From Streptomyces actuosus (GTDB taxonomy: Bacteria; Actinomycetota; Actinomycetes; Streptomycetales; Streptomycetaceae), in the NCBI RefSeq assembly GCF_016921115.1, contig NZ_JAFFZS010000023.1, positions 1-64,000 of the forward strand: a stretch of 64,000 bases of DNA, in the 5' to 3' direction. Positions within the stretch are counted from its first letter, which is position 1; each line of letters starts with the position of its first letter. Of the stretch, positions 17,200 to 25,474 are shown one piece after another. The notes beneath the pieces were generated by a model. That model was not told the DNA's origin. It made no database searches and saw only the letters and a list, made by a program, of their open reading frames with translations. The translations under genes and the position numbers were made by a program.

Positions 17200-18336
17200 G
17201 TGACGCACGACGACGCTCCGCTGCTGGCGGACCTCATGCCGTGGTCCGTCGCACCGCCGCGGCTCGGCCGCGACTGGCCCGTGGCGCCCGACCCGGCCGC
17301 GCTCAGGGACCGCTGGGCCGCTCTGCTGACGGCGGACGGACCGGACCGCGAGACCCTGTTCGAGCCGACGCGCGCCCGTACGGCGCGCTCGGCGGTCGGG
17401 CAGCTGCCGGGCCGGGCGGGCGACACCCAGAAGCTGATCCGCGCCTCCGGGCCCTGCCCGGAACCGGTGCGGGTGCTGCGGGCGCCGTTCGACGAACAGT
17501 GGCTGATCCCCGACCACCGGCTGATCGACGCGGCCCGGCCGGAACTGTGGCGCGTCGCGGACGAGCGGCAGGTCTTCGTCGTCCAGACACCGGACGCCCT
17601 GCTGGCCACCTCCCTGATCCCGGTCCTGCCCGGCGGCCGGGTGCGCCCGCTGTACCGCCGGCCGGGCGGCGCCGAACCGAACCTGGCACCCGGTCTGCCC
17701 GGGCACCTGACCGCCCGGCTGGGGTGCGCGGTGACGGCGGCGGACGTACTGGCCTGGACGCTGGCGACGGTCCGCCCCGATCTGACCGTGCCGCTGACGC
17801 AGGATCGCGAGGTGTGGGCGCGCGGGGTGGAGCTGGGCCGCAGGGTGCTGTGGCTGATGCGCCGCGACGGGGACCGCCCCAAGCTGCCCGGCGGGCGCCG
17901 CCCGTACGTGCGCGCTCCGCTGCCGGCCCGCCCGCTGGCCCTGCACTACGACCGCGACGAGGAGGCCCTGCACCTCGACGGGGGCCGCATCTCCCCGGTG
18001 CCGGCCGAGGCCTGGGAGTTCGAGGCCGGCGGGGTGCGGGTCCTGGAGCAGTGGTTCGCGGCGCGCGTCGGACCGGCCGGGCCCGGCGCCCTGGCGGGGA
18101 TCCGGCCGCACGCCTGGCCGCAGGCGTGGACCTCGGAACTGCTGGAGCTCGTCACCGTGCTGGCCCTGATGGCGGAACTGCGCCCGCAGCGGGCCGACCT
18201 GGACGTGACCACCCCGGTCACGGCCTCCGACCTGCGCGCGGCGGGTGTCCTGCCGGTGCCGGCGGCGGCCCGCCGCCCCGCCTCCGTGCTCGGCGCCCGG
18301 GAGGAAGGCCCGGAGGGCCAGCTGGCGCTCGTCTAG
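17200..18336 (+). CDS. Stand-alone type ISP restriction-modification C-terminal-like protein
   Basis: 378 residues. The central part (RVLRAPFDEQWLIPDHRLIDAARPELWRVADERQVFVVQ) resembles the target-recognition/C-terminal domain of type ISP restriction-modification enzymes, as annotated in many Streptomyces. There is no helicase, nuclease or methyltransferase catalytic motif, so it cannot restrict or methylate DNA by itself. TACGAT (17187-17192) lies seven bases before the GTG at 17200 with no Shine-Dalgarno, so leaderless translation is likely; an ATG at 17191 is the alternative. The function is unknown. Confidence 0.6.
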   Translation: MTHDDAPLLADLMPWSVAPPRLGRDWPVAPDPAALRDRWAALLTADGPDRETLFEPTRARTARSAVGQLPGRAGDTQKLIRASGPCPEPVRVLRAPFDEQWLIPDHRLIDAARPELWRVADERQVFVVQTPDALLATSLIPVLPGGRVRPLYRRPGGAEPNLAPGLPGHLTARLGCAVTAADVLAWTLATVRPDLTVPLTQDREVWARGVELGRRVLWLMRRDGDRPKLPGGRRPYVRAPLPARPLALHYDRDEEALHLDGGRISPVPAEAWEFEAGGVRVLEQWFAARVGPAGPGALAGIRPHAWPQAWTSELLELVTVLALMAELRPQRADLDVTTPVTASDLRAAGVLPVPAAARRPASVLGAREEGPEGQLALV

Positions 18337-18534
18337 GACACCTCCTCGGCCGTCTCGCGGCGCCCGCGGGCGCGGCCCGGCCGGTGGCCCGACCGGTCGC
18401 CGGGTCACCGGCCCGGTGCGCGTTGCTGATCGGCGTGTGCGCACCGCTCGCCGTCCGCCGCTGCGTCAGGCTGCGACGGGGTCCGTGACCGACGGCTCAT
18501 GACAGAACCGCCCTGCGCGGGACATGATCCCGGC

Positions 18535-19731
18535 ATGGACCAGTTGCCCCTGCCCCTGGAGGGCGTCACCGTCGTCGCCGTCGAGCAGGCCGTCGCCGCC
18601 CCCTTCGCCACCCGGCAGCTCGCCGATCTGGGCGCCCGGGTGATCAAGGTGGAGCGGATCGACGGCGGCGACTTCGCCCGCGGGTACGACACCGCCGCCC
18701 GGGGGCTCGCCTCGCACTTCGTGTGGTGCAACCGCGGCAAGGAGTCGATCGCCGTGGACCTGAAGGACGCACGCGGACTGGATGTCGTCCGCCGGCTGGT
18801 GGCCGAGGCGGACGTGTTCGTGCAGAACCTCGCGCAGGGGGCCGCGGCGCGGCTCGGCCTGGACGCGGCCGGTCTGTGCGCGGCGCATCCGCGGCTGGTC
18901 GCCGTGGACATCTCGGGGTACGGCGCGGGCGGGCCGTACGCGGACAAACGGGCGTACGACATGCTCGTGCAGTGCGAGGCGGGCCTGGTGTCGGTGACGG
19001 GCACGCCGGAGCAGCCGGTCAAGGCGGGCATCCCGGCGGCCGACATCGCGGCCGGCATGTACGCCTTCTCGGGTGTGCTGGCGGCCCTGGTGCGCCGCGG
19101 CACGACGGGGCGGGGCGGGCCGGTGGAGGTGTCGATGCTGGAGGCGCTCGCCGAGTGGATGGGGCATCCGCTGCACCACGCCCTGCACGGCGGCGCCTCC
19201 CCGGCCCGCACCGGTCTCGCGCACGCCGTGATCGCCCCCTACGACGCCTATGCGGCGGCGGACGGCGGACAGGTGCTGCTGTCGGTTCAGAACGACCGGG
19301 AGTGGCAGCGGCTCGCCGAACGGGTGCTCGGCCGCCCGGACCTGGGCACGGACCCGGAGTTCGCCACGAACGCGGCACGGGTGGCGCACCGGGAGCGCAC
19401 GGACGCGCTGGTCGCGAAGGCACTGGGCGCGCTGGACGCCGACGAGGCGCTGGAACGGCTCCAGGCCGCGGGCATCGCCTGCGCCCGGCTGCGCGACGTG
19501 CACGAACTGGCCGCCCATCCGCAGCTGGCGGCGCGGGATCGCTGGCGGGAGACGGGGTCGCCGGCCGGGCCGCTGCGGGCGCTGCTGCCCCCGATCACGC
19601 TGCCGGGCGGCAAGGAGCCGCTCATGGGGGACGTGCCCGCGCTCGGGCAGCACACCGGGGCTGTGCTGCGGGCCGCGGGCATGACGGACGACGAGATCGC
19701 GGCACTGCGCCGGGACGGCGTGGTCGCCTGA
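18535..19731 (+). CDS. Family III (CaiB/BaiF) acyl-CoA transferase
   Basis: 398 residues. The family N-terminus (LPLEGVTVVAVEQAVAAPFATRQLADLGARVIKVE) and the catalytic Asp in KRAYDMLVQ are present, together with SVTGTPEQPVKAGIPAADIAAG. These enzymes move CoA between carboxylic acids, such as formyl-, succinyl- or carnitine-CoA; the acid pair is not evident here. CATGAT (18523-18528) sits six bases before the ATG, pointing to a leaderless transcript. Neighbouring genes do not form an obvious pathway with it. Confidence 0.92.
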   Translation: MDQLPLPLEGVTVVAVEQAVAAPFATRQLADLGARVIKVERIDGGDFARGYDTAARGLASHFVWCNRGKESIAVDLKDARGLDVVRRLVAEADVFVQNLAQGAAARLGLDAAGLCAAHPRLVAVDISGYGAGGPYADKRAYDMLVQCEAGLVSVTGTPEQPVKAGIPAADIAAGMYAFSGVLAALVRRGTTGRGGPVEVSMLEALAEWMGHPLHHALHGGASPARTGLAHAVIAPYDAYAAADGGQVLLSVQNDREWQRLAERVLGRPDLGTDPEFATNAARVAHRERTDALVAKALGALDADEALERLQAAGIACARLRDVHELAAHPQLAARDRWRETGSPAGPLRALLPPITLPGGKEPLMGDVPALGQHTGAVLRAAGMTDDEIAALRRDGVVA

Positions 19732-19971
19732 CCTCGGGGCAGGTCGTCTCGCTGGATCCGGGCCGGTTCCGGGGACGAGTGGCAGTGACGGCCGGGCCGG
19801 GACGATCCGGTGCGGGCTGCTGCGGCGCCGTGGGAATCGGCGCGGGGCGGACGCCTCCCGGCCGGGGAGAACCGGGGAAGACCTGGGACGGGTGAGCCGG
19901 TGACTGACGTCGACGCCGCAGTGGGTACGTGCCGGGACCCGCGACGTCGGCGCGCCCGGGGACGGGGGCCC

Positions 19972-20247
19972 TCAGTGGCGGTGGCCGCCGAACAGCGAAC
20001 GGCGCAGCCGGCGCAGCGGCGCGAAGAGCGAGACCCGGCTGACCCGCGCACGGCTGCCCGTGCTCGTGTGCACGGTGTCACGCGTCGTCAGCTCCCGCAT
20101 GAGCGAGGTCGCCTCGACCGTCTCCCGCTGCGGTACGGCGGGTCCGCCCAGCACCGAGAGGTGGCGGTCGAGGCGCGAACTGGTCGCGCTGCTCCCGCAG
20201 GTGATCGCAGGGACTCTCGCCCTGCTGCGCGCCGTTATCTGCTCCAT
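19972..20247 (-). CDS. Small basic protein of unknown function
   Basis: 91 residues from an ATG with GGGGAG seven bases upstream. The sequence is basic (ends SLFAPLRRLRRSLFGGHRH), has one Cys, no signal peptide and no membrane helix. The strong start and protein-like composition support a real gene. I believe similar proteins occur across Streptomyces but recognise no domain. It lies downstream of the sigma/anti-sigma operon on the same strand, separated by a hairpin at 20351. Confidence 0.6.
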   Translation of the reverse strand: MEQITARSRARVPAITCGSSATSSRLDRHLSVLGGPAVPQRETVEATSLMRELTTRDTVHTSTGSRARVSRVSLFAPLRRLRRSLFGGHRH

Positions 20248-20350
20248 GTCACTCCCCACCCGTACGAGTCCGCCCGGCCCGGGCAGAGTAACCTTATCGC
20301 CCCCTTGGGGCACTCCGGTATCGCGCTCCGAGGATTCACCTTCCCTGCAA

Positions 20351-20366
20351 GGGGGTTGACACCCCC
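20351..20366 (-). terminator. Hairpin after the anti-sigma gene
   Basis: GGGGGT and ACCCCC arms around TGAC form a compact stem 8 nt downstream of the anti-sigma stop on the minus strand. No U tract follows, as is usual for terminators in this GC range. Confidence 0.5.
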
Positions 20367-20373
20367 ACGCCGA

Positions 20374-21183
20374 TTACTCTCCGAATCCGACCGATTCCAG
20401 GGCGAGTTGGACAACCGGCTGACTGGTGGGCCGAGGTGACCCCCCGTCGGGCTCCACGGTCACGGCGAGTGACGTCGCGGACCGGTCGAGACCCGCGGCG
20501 ACCAAGGGCGTGTCGCGGCCGAAGAGCCCGAGGGAGCGCGGCTGTGCGCCGGGGCGCATGAGCCACAGCTGATGCACGCGCCCGTTCGGCAGTGCGCCGT
20601 AGCCGCGCAACGTCACCACCGCGCGCCCCTCGGAGACGGAAGCGATCACTCCGATACTGCGGCCGCGGTCGTCGTGGCCGGTCGCCGACCGGGCGTCGGG
20701 GGCGGCGAGAACGTGTGCGATCTCACGTGACCGGTCGCGCTCGGCGTTCAGCCGGTCCTGGGTGTGGTCCGCCTGGACGGCGAAGAGGGAGGCGACGACG
20801 AGGGCCGCGGCGGCGGTGGTCGTCGCGAACGGCACCAGCAGGGGGCGCGGCCGGGGCGCACGGTTGCGCCGCGGGGGAGGCTGACCGCCCCAGACGTGCG
20901 GGGGGAGTTGCGGGGTGTGCTCGCGCGCCGGCTGCTCCTGCGGGGTGGCGCGCACGGCGGCCAGGACCCGCTCGCGCAGGGCGGCCGGGGGCGCGGCGGC
21001 GGCCGACCAGGCGAGCCGGACAGCGTCCTCGGTCAGGGCGCGCACCTCGGCCGCGCACCGCTCGCAGCGGGCGAGGTGCCGCTCGAAGCGGACCCGCTCG
21101 GCGGGTTCCAGGGCGTCCAGGGCGTAGGGAGCGGCGAGCGAGTGCGGGTCCTCGCGGCGCAGCAGGCGTCCGAGGAGGCTCAT
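20374..21183 (-). CDS. Anti-sigma factor with zinc-binding domain (RskA type)
   Basis: 269 residues. The cytoplasmic N-terminus has the anti-sigma zinc motif His36-X3-Cys40-X2-Cys43 (RHLARCERC). A transmembrane helix follows (about residues 118-138, PFATTTAAAALVVASLFAV), then an extracytoplasmic RskA-type domain (GRAVVTLRGYGALPNGRVHQLWLM). It should hold the co-encoded ECF sigma factor at the membrane and release it after regulated proteolysis. Its ATG overlaps the sigma stop (ATGA), so the pair is translationally coupled. Confidence 0.9.
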   Translation of the reverse strand: MSLLGRLLRREDPHSLAAPYALDALEPAERVRFERHLARCERCAAEVRALTEDAVRLAWSAAAAPPAALRERVLAAVRATPQEQPAREHTPQLPPHVWGGQPPPRRNRAPRPRPLLVPFATTTAAAALVVASLFAVQADHTQDRLNAERDRSREIAHVLAAPDARSATGHDDRGRSIGVIASVSEGRAVVTLRGYGALPNGRVHQLWLMRPGAQPRSLGLFGRDTPLVAAGLDRSATSLAVTVEPDGGSPRPTSQPVVQLALESVGFGE

Positions 21184-21722
21184 GCGGCACCCCCCAGGCA
21201 CTCGCGCAGCCGGGTCAGCCCGTCGCGCATCCGCGTCTTGACCGTGCCCAGCGGCAGGGAGAGCCGCTCGGCCACCTCCCGGTAGGTGTAGCCGTCGTAG
21301 TACGCGAGGGTGACGGACTGGCGTTGCAGTGCGGTCAGGCGCCCCAGGCAGCGGCGCACCCATTCGCGCTCCAGGCCTGCCTCCACCTCCTCGGACACCT
21401 GGTCGAAGGGGGTGCCTCCGGAGCGCAGGGCCTCACGCTGCTCCCGCTCACCGGCCGCGCGGGCGCTGCGCACGCGGTCCACGGCGCGACGGTGGGCGAG
21501 GGTGAGCACCCAGGACAGGGCGCTGCCGCGGCCGGGGTCGAAGCGCGGTGCCGAGCGCCAGAGTTCCAGCAGCACCTCCTGCGACACCTCCTCCGCCTGG
21601 GCCGTGTCCCGCACCACACGCCGAACCAGTCCGAACACCGGCCCGGACACCAGTACGTACAACCGCTCGAACGCTCGATGGTCGCCTCCCGCAACGAGCA
21701 TCAGCAGCTCGTCCGCCTCCAC
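21180..21722 (-). CDS. ECF RNA polymerase sigma factor (SigK/ECF19-like)
   Basis: 180 residues. Region 2 (AFERLYVLVSGPVFGLVRRVV, AEEVSQEVLLELWR) and region 4 (LTALQRQSVTLAYYDGYTYREVAERLSLPLGTVKTRMRDGL) are complete. The RskA-type partner supports the SigK-like group. The GTG at 21722 follows GGGAGGGGGA by a good distance. An ATG at 21773 would add 17 residues and is less well supported. It is divergent from the DUF4331 gene, a likely target. Confidence 0.9.
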   Translation of the reverse strand: MEADELLMLVAGGDHRAFERLYVLVSGPVFGLVRRVVRDTAQAEEVSQEVLLELWRSAPRFDPGRGSALSWVLTLAHRRAVDRVRSARAAGEREQREALRSGGTPFDQVSEEVEAGLEREWVRRCLGRLTALQRQSVTLAYYDGYTYREVAERLSLPLGTVKTRMRDGLTRLRECLGGAA

Positions 21723-21872
21723 GCGGTCCCCCTCCCGACGGCCGCAGCGGCCCCGTCCCGTCACACCAGGCATTCGCACCGAACGCACCTCCGGTCGGTG
21801 TTACGGATCAGCGGGCCGAAAACGCGGGTCGGGCCGCAGGAAATGACGGCGCGAAAGAATTTTCCCGACCGA

Positions 21873-21901
21873 CCAATCCGGCCCGCCGACCGCTTCGAAT
21901 G
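21873..21901 (+). promoter_or_regulatory. Possible ECF/SigK-type promoter for the DUF4331 gene
   Basis: CCAATCC (21873-21879) and CGAATG (21896-21901) are separated by 16 nt. This resembles the CCATCC/CCGAAT elements I recall for mycobacterial SigK promoters. It lies 40 nt upstream of the DUF4331 ATG and divergent from the sigma gene. Confidence 0.4.
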
Positions 21902-21941
21902 TCCGGTCACCAAGGCAAGTCGGCAACAGAGGACGGACGGC

Positions 21942-23477
21942 ATGACACTCAACTCCAGGAGCGGGGCGGCACGCAGGAGCGTCGCGGCCCTCGTCTGTGG
22001 CGCGCTCGCCGCCGGGGGGCTCGCGGCGGCCGGCGTCGCCGCACTGGCACCGGGGGAGGCGTCCGCCTCCAGTCACCGGGAGGCACCGCTGATCTCGGGG
22101 ACGCCGCAGTACGACAACACGGACGTGTACGCCTTCGTCAGCCCGGACAAGCCGGACACGACGACGATCGTCGCCAACTGGATCCCCTTCGAGGACCCGG
22201 CCGGCGGCCCGAACTTCTACACGTTCGCCGAGGACGCCCAGTACGACCTCCACGTCGACAACAACGGCGACGCGCAGGACGACCTGGTCTTCCGCTACAC
22301 GTTCAAGACCCACGTCAAGAACAAGAACACCTTCCTGTACAACACGGGCACGGTCCACAGCCTCGACGATCCGGACCTGAACGTGACGCAGACCTACGAC
22401 ATCGAACTGCTCAAGATGAAGCAGCGGCACGTGATGTCACGGAAGAGGATCGCGAAGAACGTTCCCGTGGCGCCGTCGAACGTCGGCAAGGCGTCCATGC
22501 CGGACTACGCCAAGCTGCGTCACCAGGCGGTGTACCGGACGCACGACGGCGCCACGAGCTTCGCCGGCCAGGCCGACGACCCGTTCTTCCTGGACCTGCG
22601 GGTCTTCGACCTGCTGTACGGCGGGAACCTCTCCGAGGTCGGCAACGACACCCTCAAGGGCTACAACGTCAACACCATCGCCCTGCAGATCCCGACCCAC
22701 ATGATCACCGAGTCGGCGCACCAGCCGATCGTCGGCATCTGGTCCACGACGCAGCGCAAGAACGCGCACGGCCACTGGACCCAGGTCTCCCGCCTGGGCA
22801 ACCCGCTGGTCAACGAGGTGGTCAACCCGCAGAAGGACAAGGACCGGTTCAACGCGTCCGTCCCGAAGGACGACGGCCAGTTCCTGAAGAACGTCACCGA
22901 GCCCGAGCTGCCCAAGCTCATCGAGGCGATATACAAGATCAAGGCTCCCGCCGAGCCGCGCAACGACCTCGTCGACGTCTTCCTCAAGGGCGTCGAGGGC
23001 CTCAACCAGCCGCCGCACGTCCGCCCGGCGGAGGAACTGCGCCTGAACACCTCGATCAAGCCGACGATGCATCCGAAGCGGCTCGGTGTCCTGGACGGCG
23101 ACAAGGCGGGCTTCCCCAACGGCCGCCGTCTCACGGACGACGTGATCGACGCCTCGCTCCAGGTCGTCGAGGGAGAACTGGTCGGTTCCAAGAACGACCT
23201 CGGCGACGCGGTCGACAAGAACGACAAGGAGTTCGAGAAGACGTTCCCGTACGTCGCCCTGCCGACGGAGGGCTCGCGCGGCCCGCTCGCCAAGGGCACG
23301 AAGGGCGGTGCGGACGTGCGCAGCCAGCTCGGTGACGCGCTCCAGCCGGCCGGCTCCTCCGGCGGCTCGCCGAGCACCACTCTGATCGCCGCCTCGGCCG
23401 CCTCCGGCGCGGCCGGCGTGCTGCTGATCGGTGCCGCTCTGGCCTGGTGGCGCCGGCGCATCCAGCGGCCGTACTGA
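21942..23477 (+). CDS. Secreted, membrane-anchored DUF4331 protein
   Basis: 511 residues. A signal peptide (RRSVAALVCGALAAGGLAAAGVAAL) is cleaved around ASASSHREAP. The mature protein starts with the DUF4331 hallmark SSHREAPLIS followed by DNTDVYAFVSPDKPDTTTIVANWIPFEDPAGGPNFY. A C-terminal helix (TLIAASAASGAAGVLLIGAALAWW) with basic tail RRRIQRPY anchors it in the membrane. The biochemical role of DUF4331 is unknown. The divergent ECF sigma/anti-sigma pair suggests it is part of that stress response. A strong terminator follows. Confidence 0.9.
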   Translation: MTLNSRSGAARRSVAALVCGALAAGGLAAAGVAALAPGEASASSHREAPLISGTPQYDNTDVYAFVSPDKPDTTTIVANWIPFEDPAGGPNFYTFAEDAQYDLHVDNNGDAQDDLVFRYTFKTHVKNKNTFLYNTGTVHSLDDPDLNVTQTYDIELLKMKQRHVMSRKRIAKNVPVAPSNVGKASMPDYAKLRHQAVYRTHDGATSFAGQADDPFFLDLRVFDLLYGGNLSEVGNDTLKGYNVNTIALQIPTHMITESAHQPIVGIWSTTQRKNAHGHWTQVSRLGNPLVNEVVNPQKDKDRFNASVPKDDGQFLKNVTEPELPKLIEAIYKIKAPAEPRNDLVDVFLKGVEGLNQPPHVRPAEELRLNTSIKPTMHPKRLGVLDGDKAGFPNGRRLTDDVIDASLQVVEGELVGSKNDLGDAVDKNDKEFEKTFPYVALPTEGSRGPLAKGTKGGADVRSQLGDALQPAGSSGGSPSTTLIAASAASGAAGVLLIGAALAWWRRRIQRPY

Positions 23478-23492
23478 CCGCACCCACCGACC

Positions 23493-23541
23493 GGCGCGGC
23501 CCGTGTCCTTGTGTCCCCCCACGCCACGGGCCGCGCCTTTT
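23493..23541 (+). terminator. Rho-independent terminator after DUF4331
   Basis: A perfect 13-bp stem (GGCGCGGCCCGTG with its complement) around a 19-nt loop is followed directly by TTTT. This is the most classical terminator in the window. Confidence 0.85.
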
Positions 23542-23578
23542 GAACGTCCTGAGCGAGCACGCCGACCGAGGAGAGGGC

Positions 23579-25474
23579 ATGTCCCCGCGCACGAACGACG
23601 ACACCCCGAAGCGGGCACCTGCCCCTGCACCCGCCGCCCTTGCGGAGGGCCCGGCGGAGCCGCCGGCCGGCCCGACGGCCGGTCGGGCCGGGCCGCCGCC
23701 GGGTGCGGGCGCCGAGGACCGCGTCGCCGCGGTCCGGCGCGTGGCGGCGGCCTCGGCCACTCGCGCCGGGCGGGCGGACCGCGGGGACGCCGGGACGGCA
23801 CGTGCTGAGCGCGCCGGCGCGGAGGCCGATGACTCCGGGACGCCGCGGCAGCGCCACGACGCGGCGCACGACGGGCCGGGGACGGCACCCGAACCCCCCG
23901 GCGGCGCGGGCGGTCCCTCACGACCGGCACCCGGACAGCCCGTCGCGGCATCGGCTCCCCCGCGGGCGGAGCCCGCTCACCCTCCGACTCCGTCCGCGTC
24001 ACCCGCCGCGCAGCCTCTCCCCCCGCAGACGGGATCCGGCTCGCCCGGTGCCGCGCCGGAGGCAGGGGGCTCCGGCCAGGCCACCGTCGCGGCTGCCGCC
24101 GGGGCGGTGACGGACGAGGACCGGGGGCGTGCCGTGCGCCGGGCGCGCGAGGCGGGGCGGCGCGGACGGGCTCTGCACATGGCGGGCTGCGCCCTGCTGC
24201 TGGCCGTGGCGCTCACTGCCGGGGCCGTGGCCGTGGGGGCGGCGCGGGGCGGCGGGGACGCCGTCGCCGCCGCGGCGCCCGCGGACGGGAACCCCGCGGT
24301 GCAGGCGGGCGCCGACCTCGACGCCGGGGTGGCGTCCCTCCAGGCCCATCTGCGCGCCCAGCCCCGCGACCACAACGGCTGGGCGAGCCTCGGGCTCGCC
24401 TACGTCGAACAGGCCCGCACCAAGGCCGACCCCTCCCGCTACCCGCAGGCGGAACAGGCGCTGCGGCGCTCGCTCGACCTGCGCCCAGGCAACGACGCGG
24501 CCCTGGCCGGCCGGGCCGCGCTGGCCGCCGCACGGCACGACTTCACCGGCGCCCTGGCTTACGCCGACCGGGCCCTGGCGGAGAACCCGTACAGCGAACG
24601 CGCCCTGTGCAGCCGGATCGACGCCCTCGTCGAACTCGGCCGGTACGACGAGGCGGCGCGGGCCGCGGACACCGCGGACCGACGCCGGCCGGGCGTCCCG
24701 GTGTTCACCCGCTACGCCTACGTGCGCGAGTTGCGCGGCGACGTGGCGGGCGCCCGCGCGATCCTGGAGCGGGCCCTCGACACGGCGACCGGCCGGGGCG
24801 ACATCGCCTACGTCGCCACCCAGCTCGGCCACCTCGCCCGCAGCCAGGGCGACTACGCCGGCGCGCTGCACCACTACGCCCGCGCCCTCGCCGCGGACGA
24901 CTCCTACCTGCCCGCGCTGGAGGGCCGGGCCCGCGCCCAGGCCGCGAGCGGCGACCGCGCGACGGCCGTCCGGAACCTGGAGCGGATCGTCGCCCGCGCT
25001 CCCCTGCCCAGCCCGCTGATCGCCCTCGGCGAACTGTACGAGGAGCGCGGCGAACGGGCGAAGGCCCGTGAGCAGTACGCGCTGGTCGACGCCTGGACCG
25101 CCCTGGCCCGCGCCAACGGCGTCGACGCCGACCTCGAGACCGCGCTCGCCGCCGCCGACCACGGCGACACCGCCGCGGCCCTGCGGGCGGCGCGCGCCGA
25201 ATGGAAGCGCCGGCAGACGGTGCACACCGCTGACGCGCTGGCCTGGGCGCTGCACGTCGACGGACGGGACGCCGAGGCCCTCGCCTACGCCCGCCGCGCC
25301 ACCGCCACCGGCTACCGCAACGCCCTCTTCCTCTACCACCGCGGCATGATCGAGCGCGGAGCCGGCCACCGGGCCGAGGGGCGCGCCCTGCTGACCGAGG
25401 CCCTCGGACTCGACCCCGGCTTCTCCCCTCTCGGGGCCCGCGCGGCCCGCACGGCCCTGGAGGAGACCCGGTGA
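23579..25474 (+). CDS. TPR-repeat protein with one membrane helix
   Basis: 631 residues. Residues 1-200 are low-complexity Ala/Pro/Gly-rich and probably disordered in the cytoplasm. A transmembrane helix follows (about 204-223, AGCALLLAVALTAGAVAVGAA). From about residue 245 there are seven or more TPR units (DHNGWASLGLAYVEQA, DFTGALAYADRALAENPYS, GDYAGALHHYARALAADDSY), presumably outside the membrane. The start has GAGGAGAGG. Its stop overlaps the GTG of the NicO-type exporter, so it likely scaffolds or assists that transporter (inference). Confidence 0.85.
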   Translation: MSPRTNDDTPKRAPAPAPAALAEGPAEPPAGPTAGRAGPPPGAGAEDRVAAVRRVAAASATRAGRADRGDAGTARAERAGAEADDSGTPRQRHDAAHDGPGTAPEPPGGAGGPSRPAPGQPVAASAPPRAEPAHPPTPSASPAAQPLPPQTGSGSPGAAPEAGGSGQATVAAAAGAVTDEDRGRAVRRAREAGRRGRALHMAGCALLLAVALTAGAVAVGAARGGGDAVAAAAPADGNPAVQAGADLDAGVASLQAHLRAQPRDHNGWASLGLAYVEQARTKADPSRYPQAEQALRRSLDLRPGNDAALAGRAALAAARHDFTGALAYADRALAENPYSERALCSRIDALVELGRYDEAARAADTADRRRPGVPVFTRYAYVRELRGDVAGARAILERALDTATGRGDIAYVATQLGHLARSQGDYAGALHHYARALAADDSYLPALEGRARAQAASGDRATAVRNLERIVARAPLPSPLIALGELYEERGERAKAREQYALVDAWTALARANGVDADLETALAAADHGDTAAALRAARAEWKRRQTVHTADALAWALHVDGRDAEALAYARRATATGYRNALFLYHRGMIERGAGHRAEGRALLTEALGLDPGFSPLGARAARTALEETR

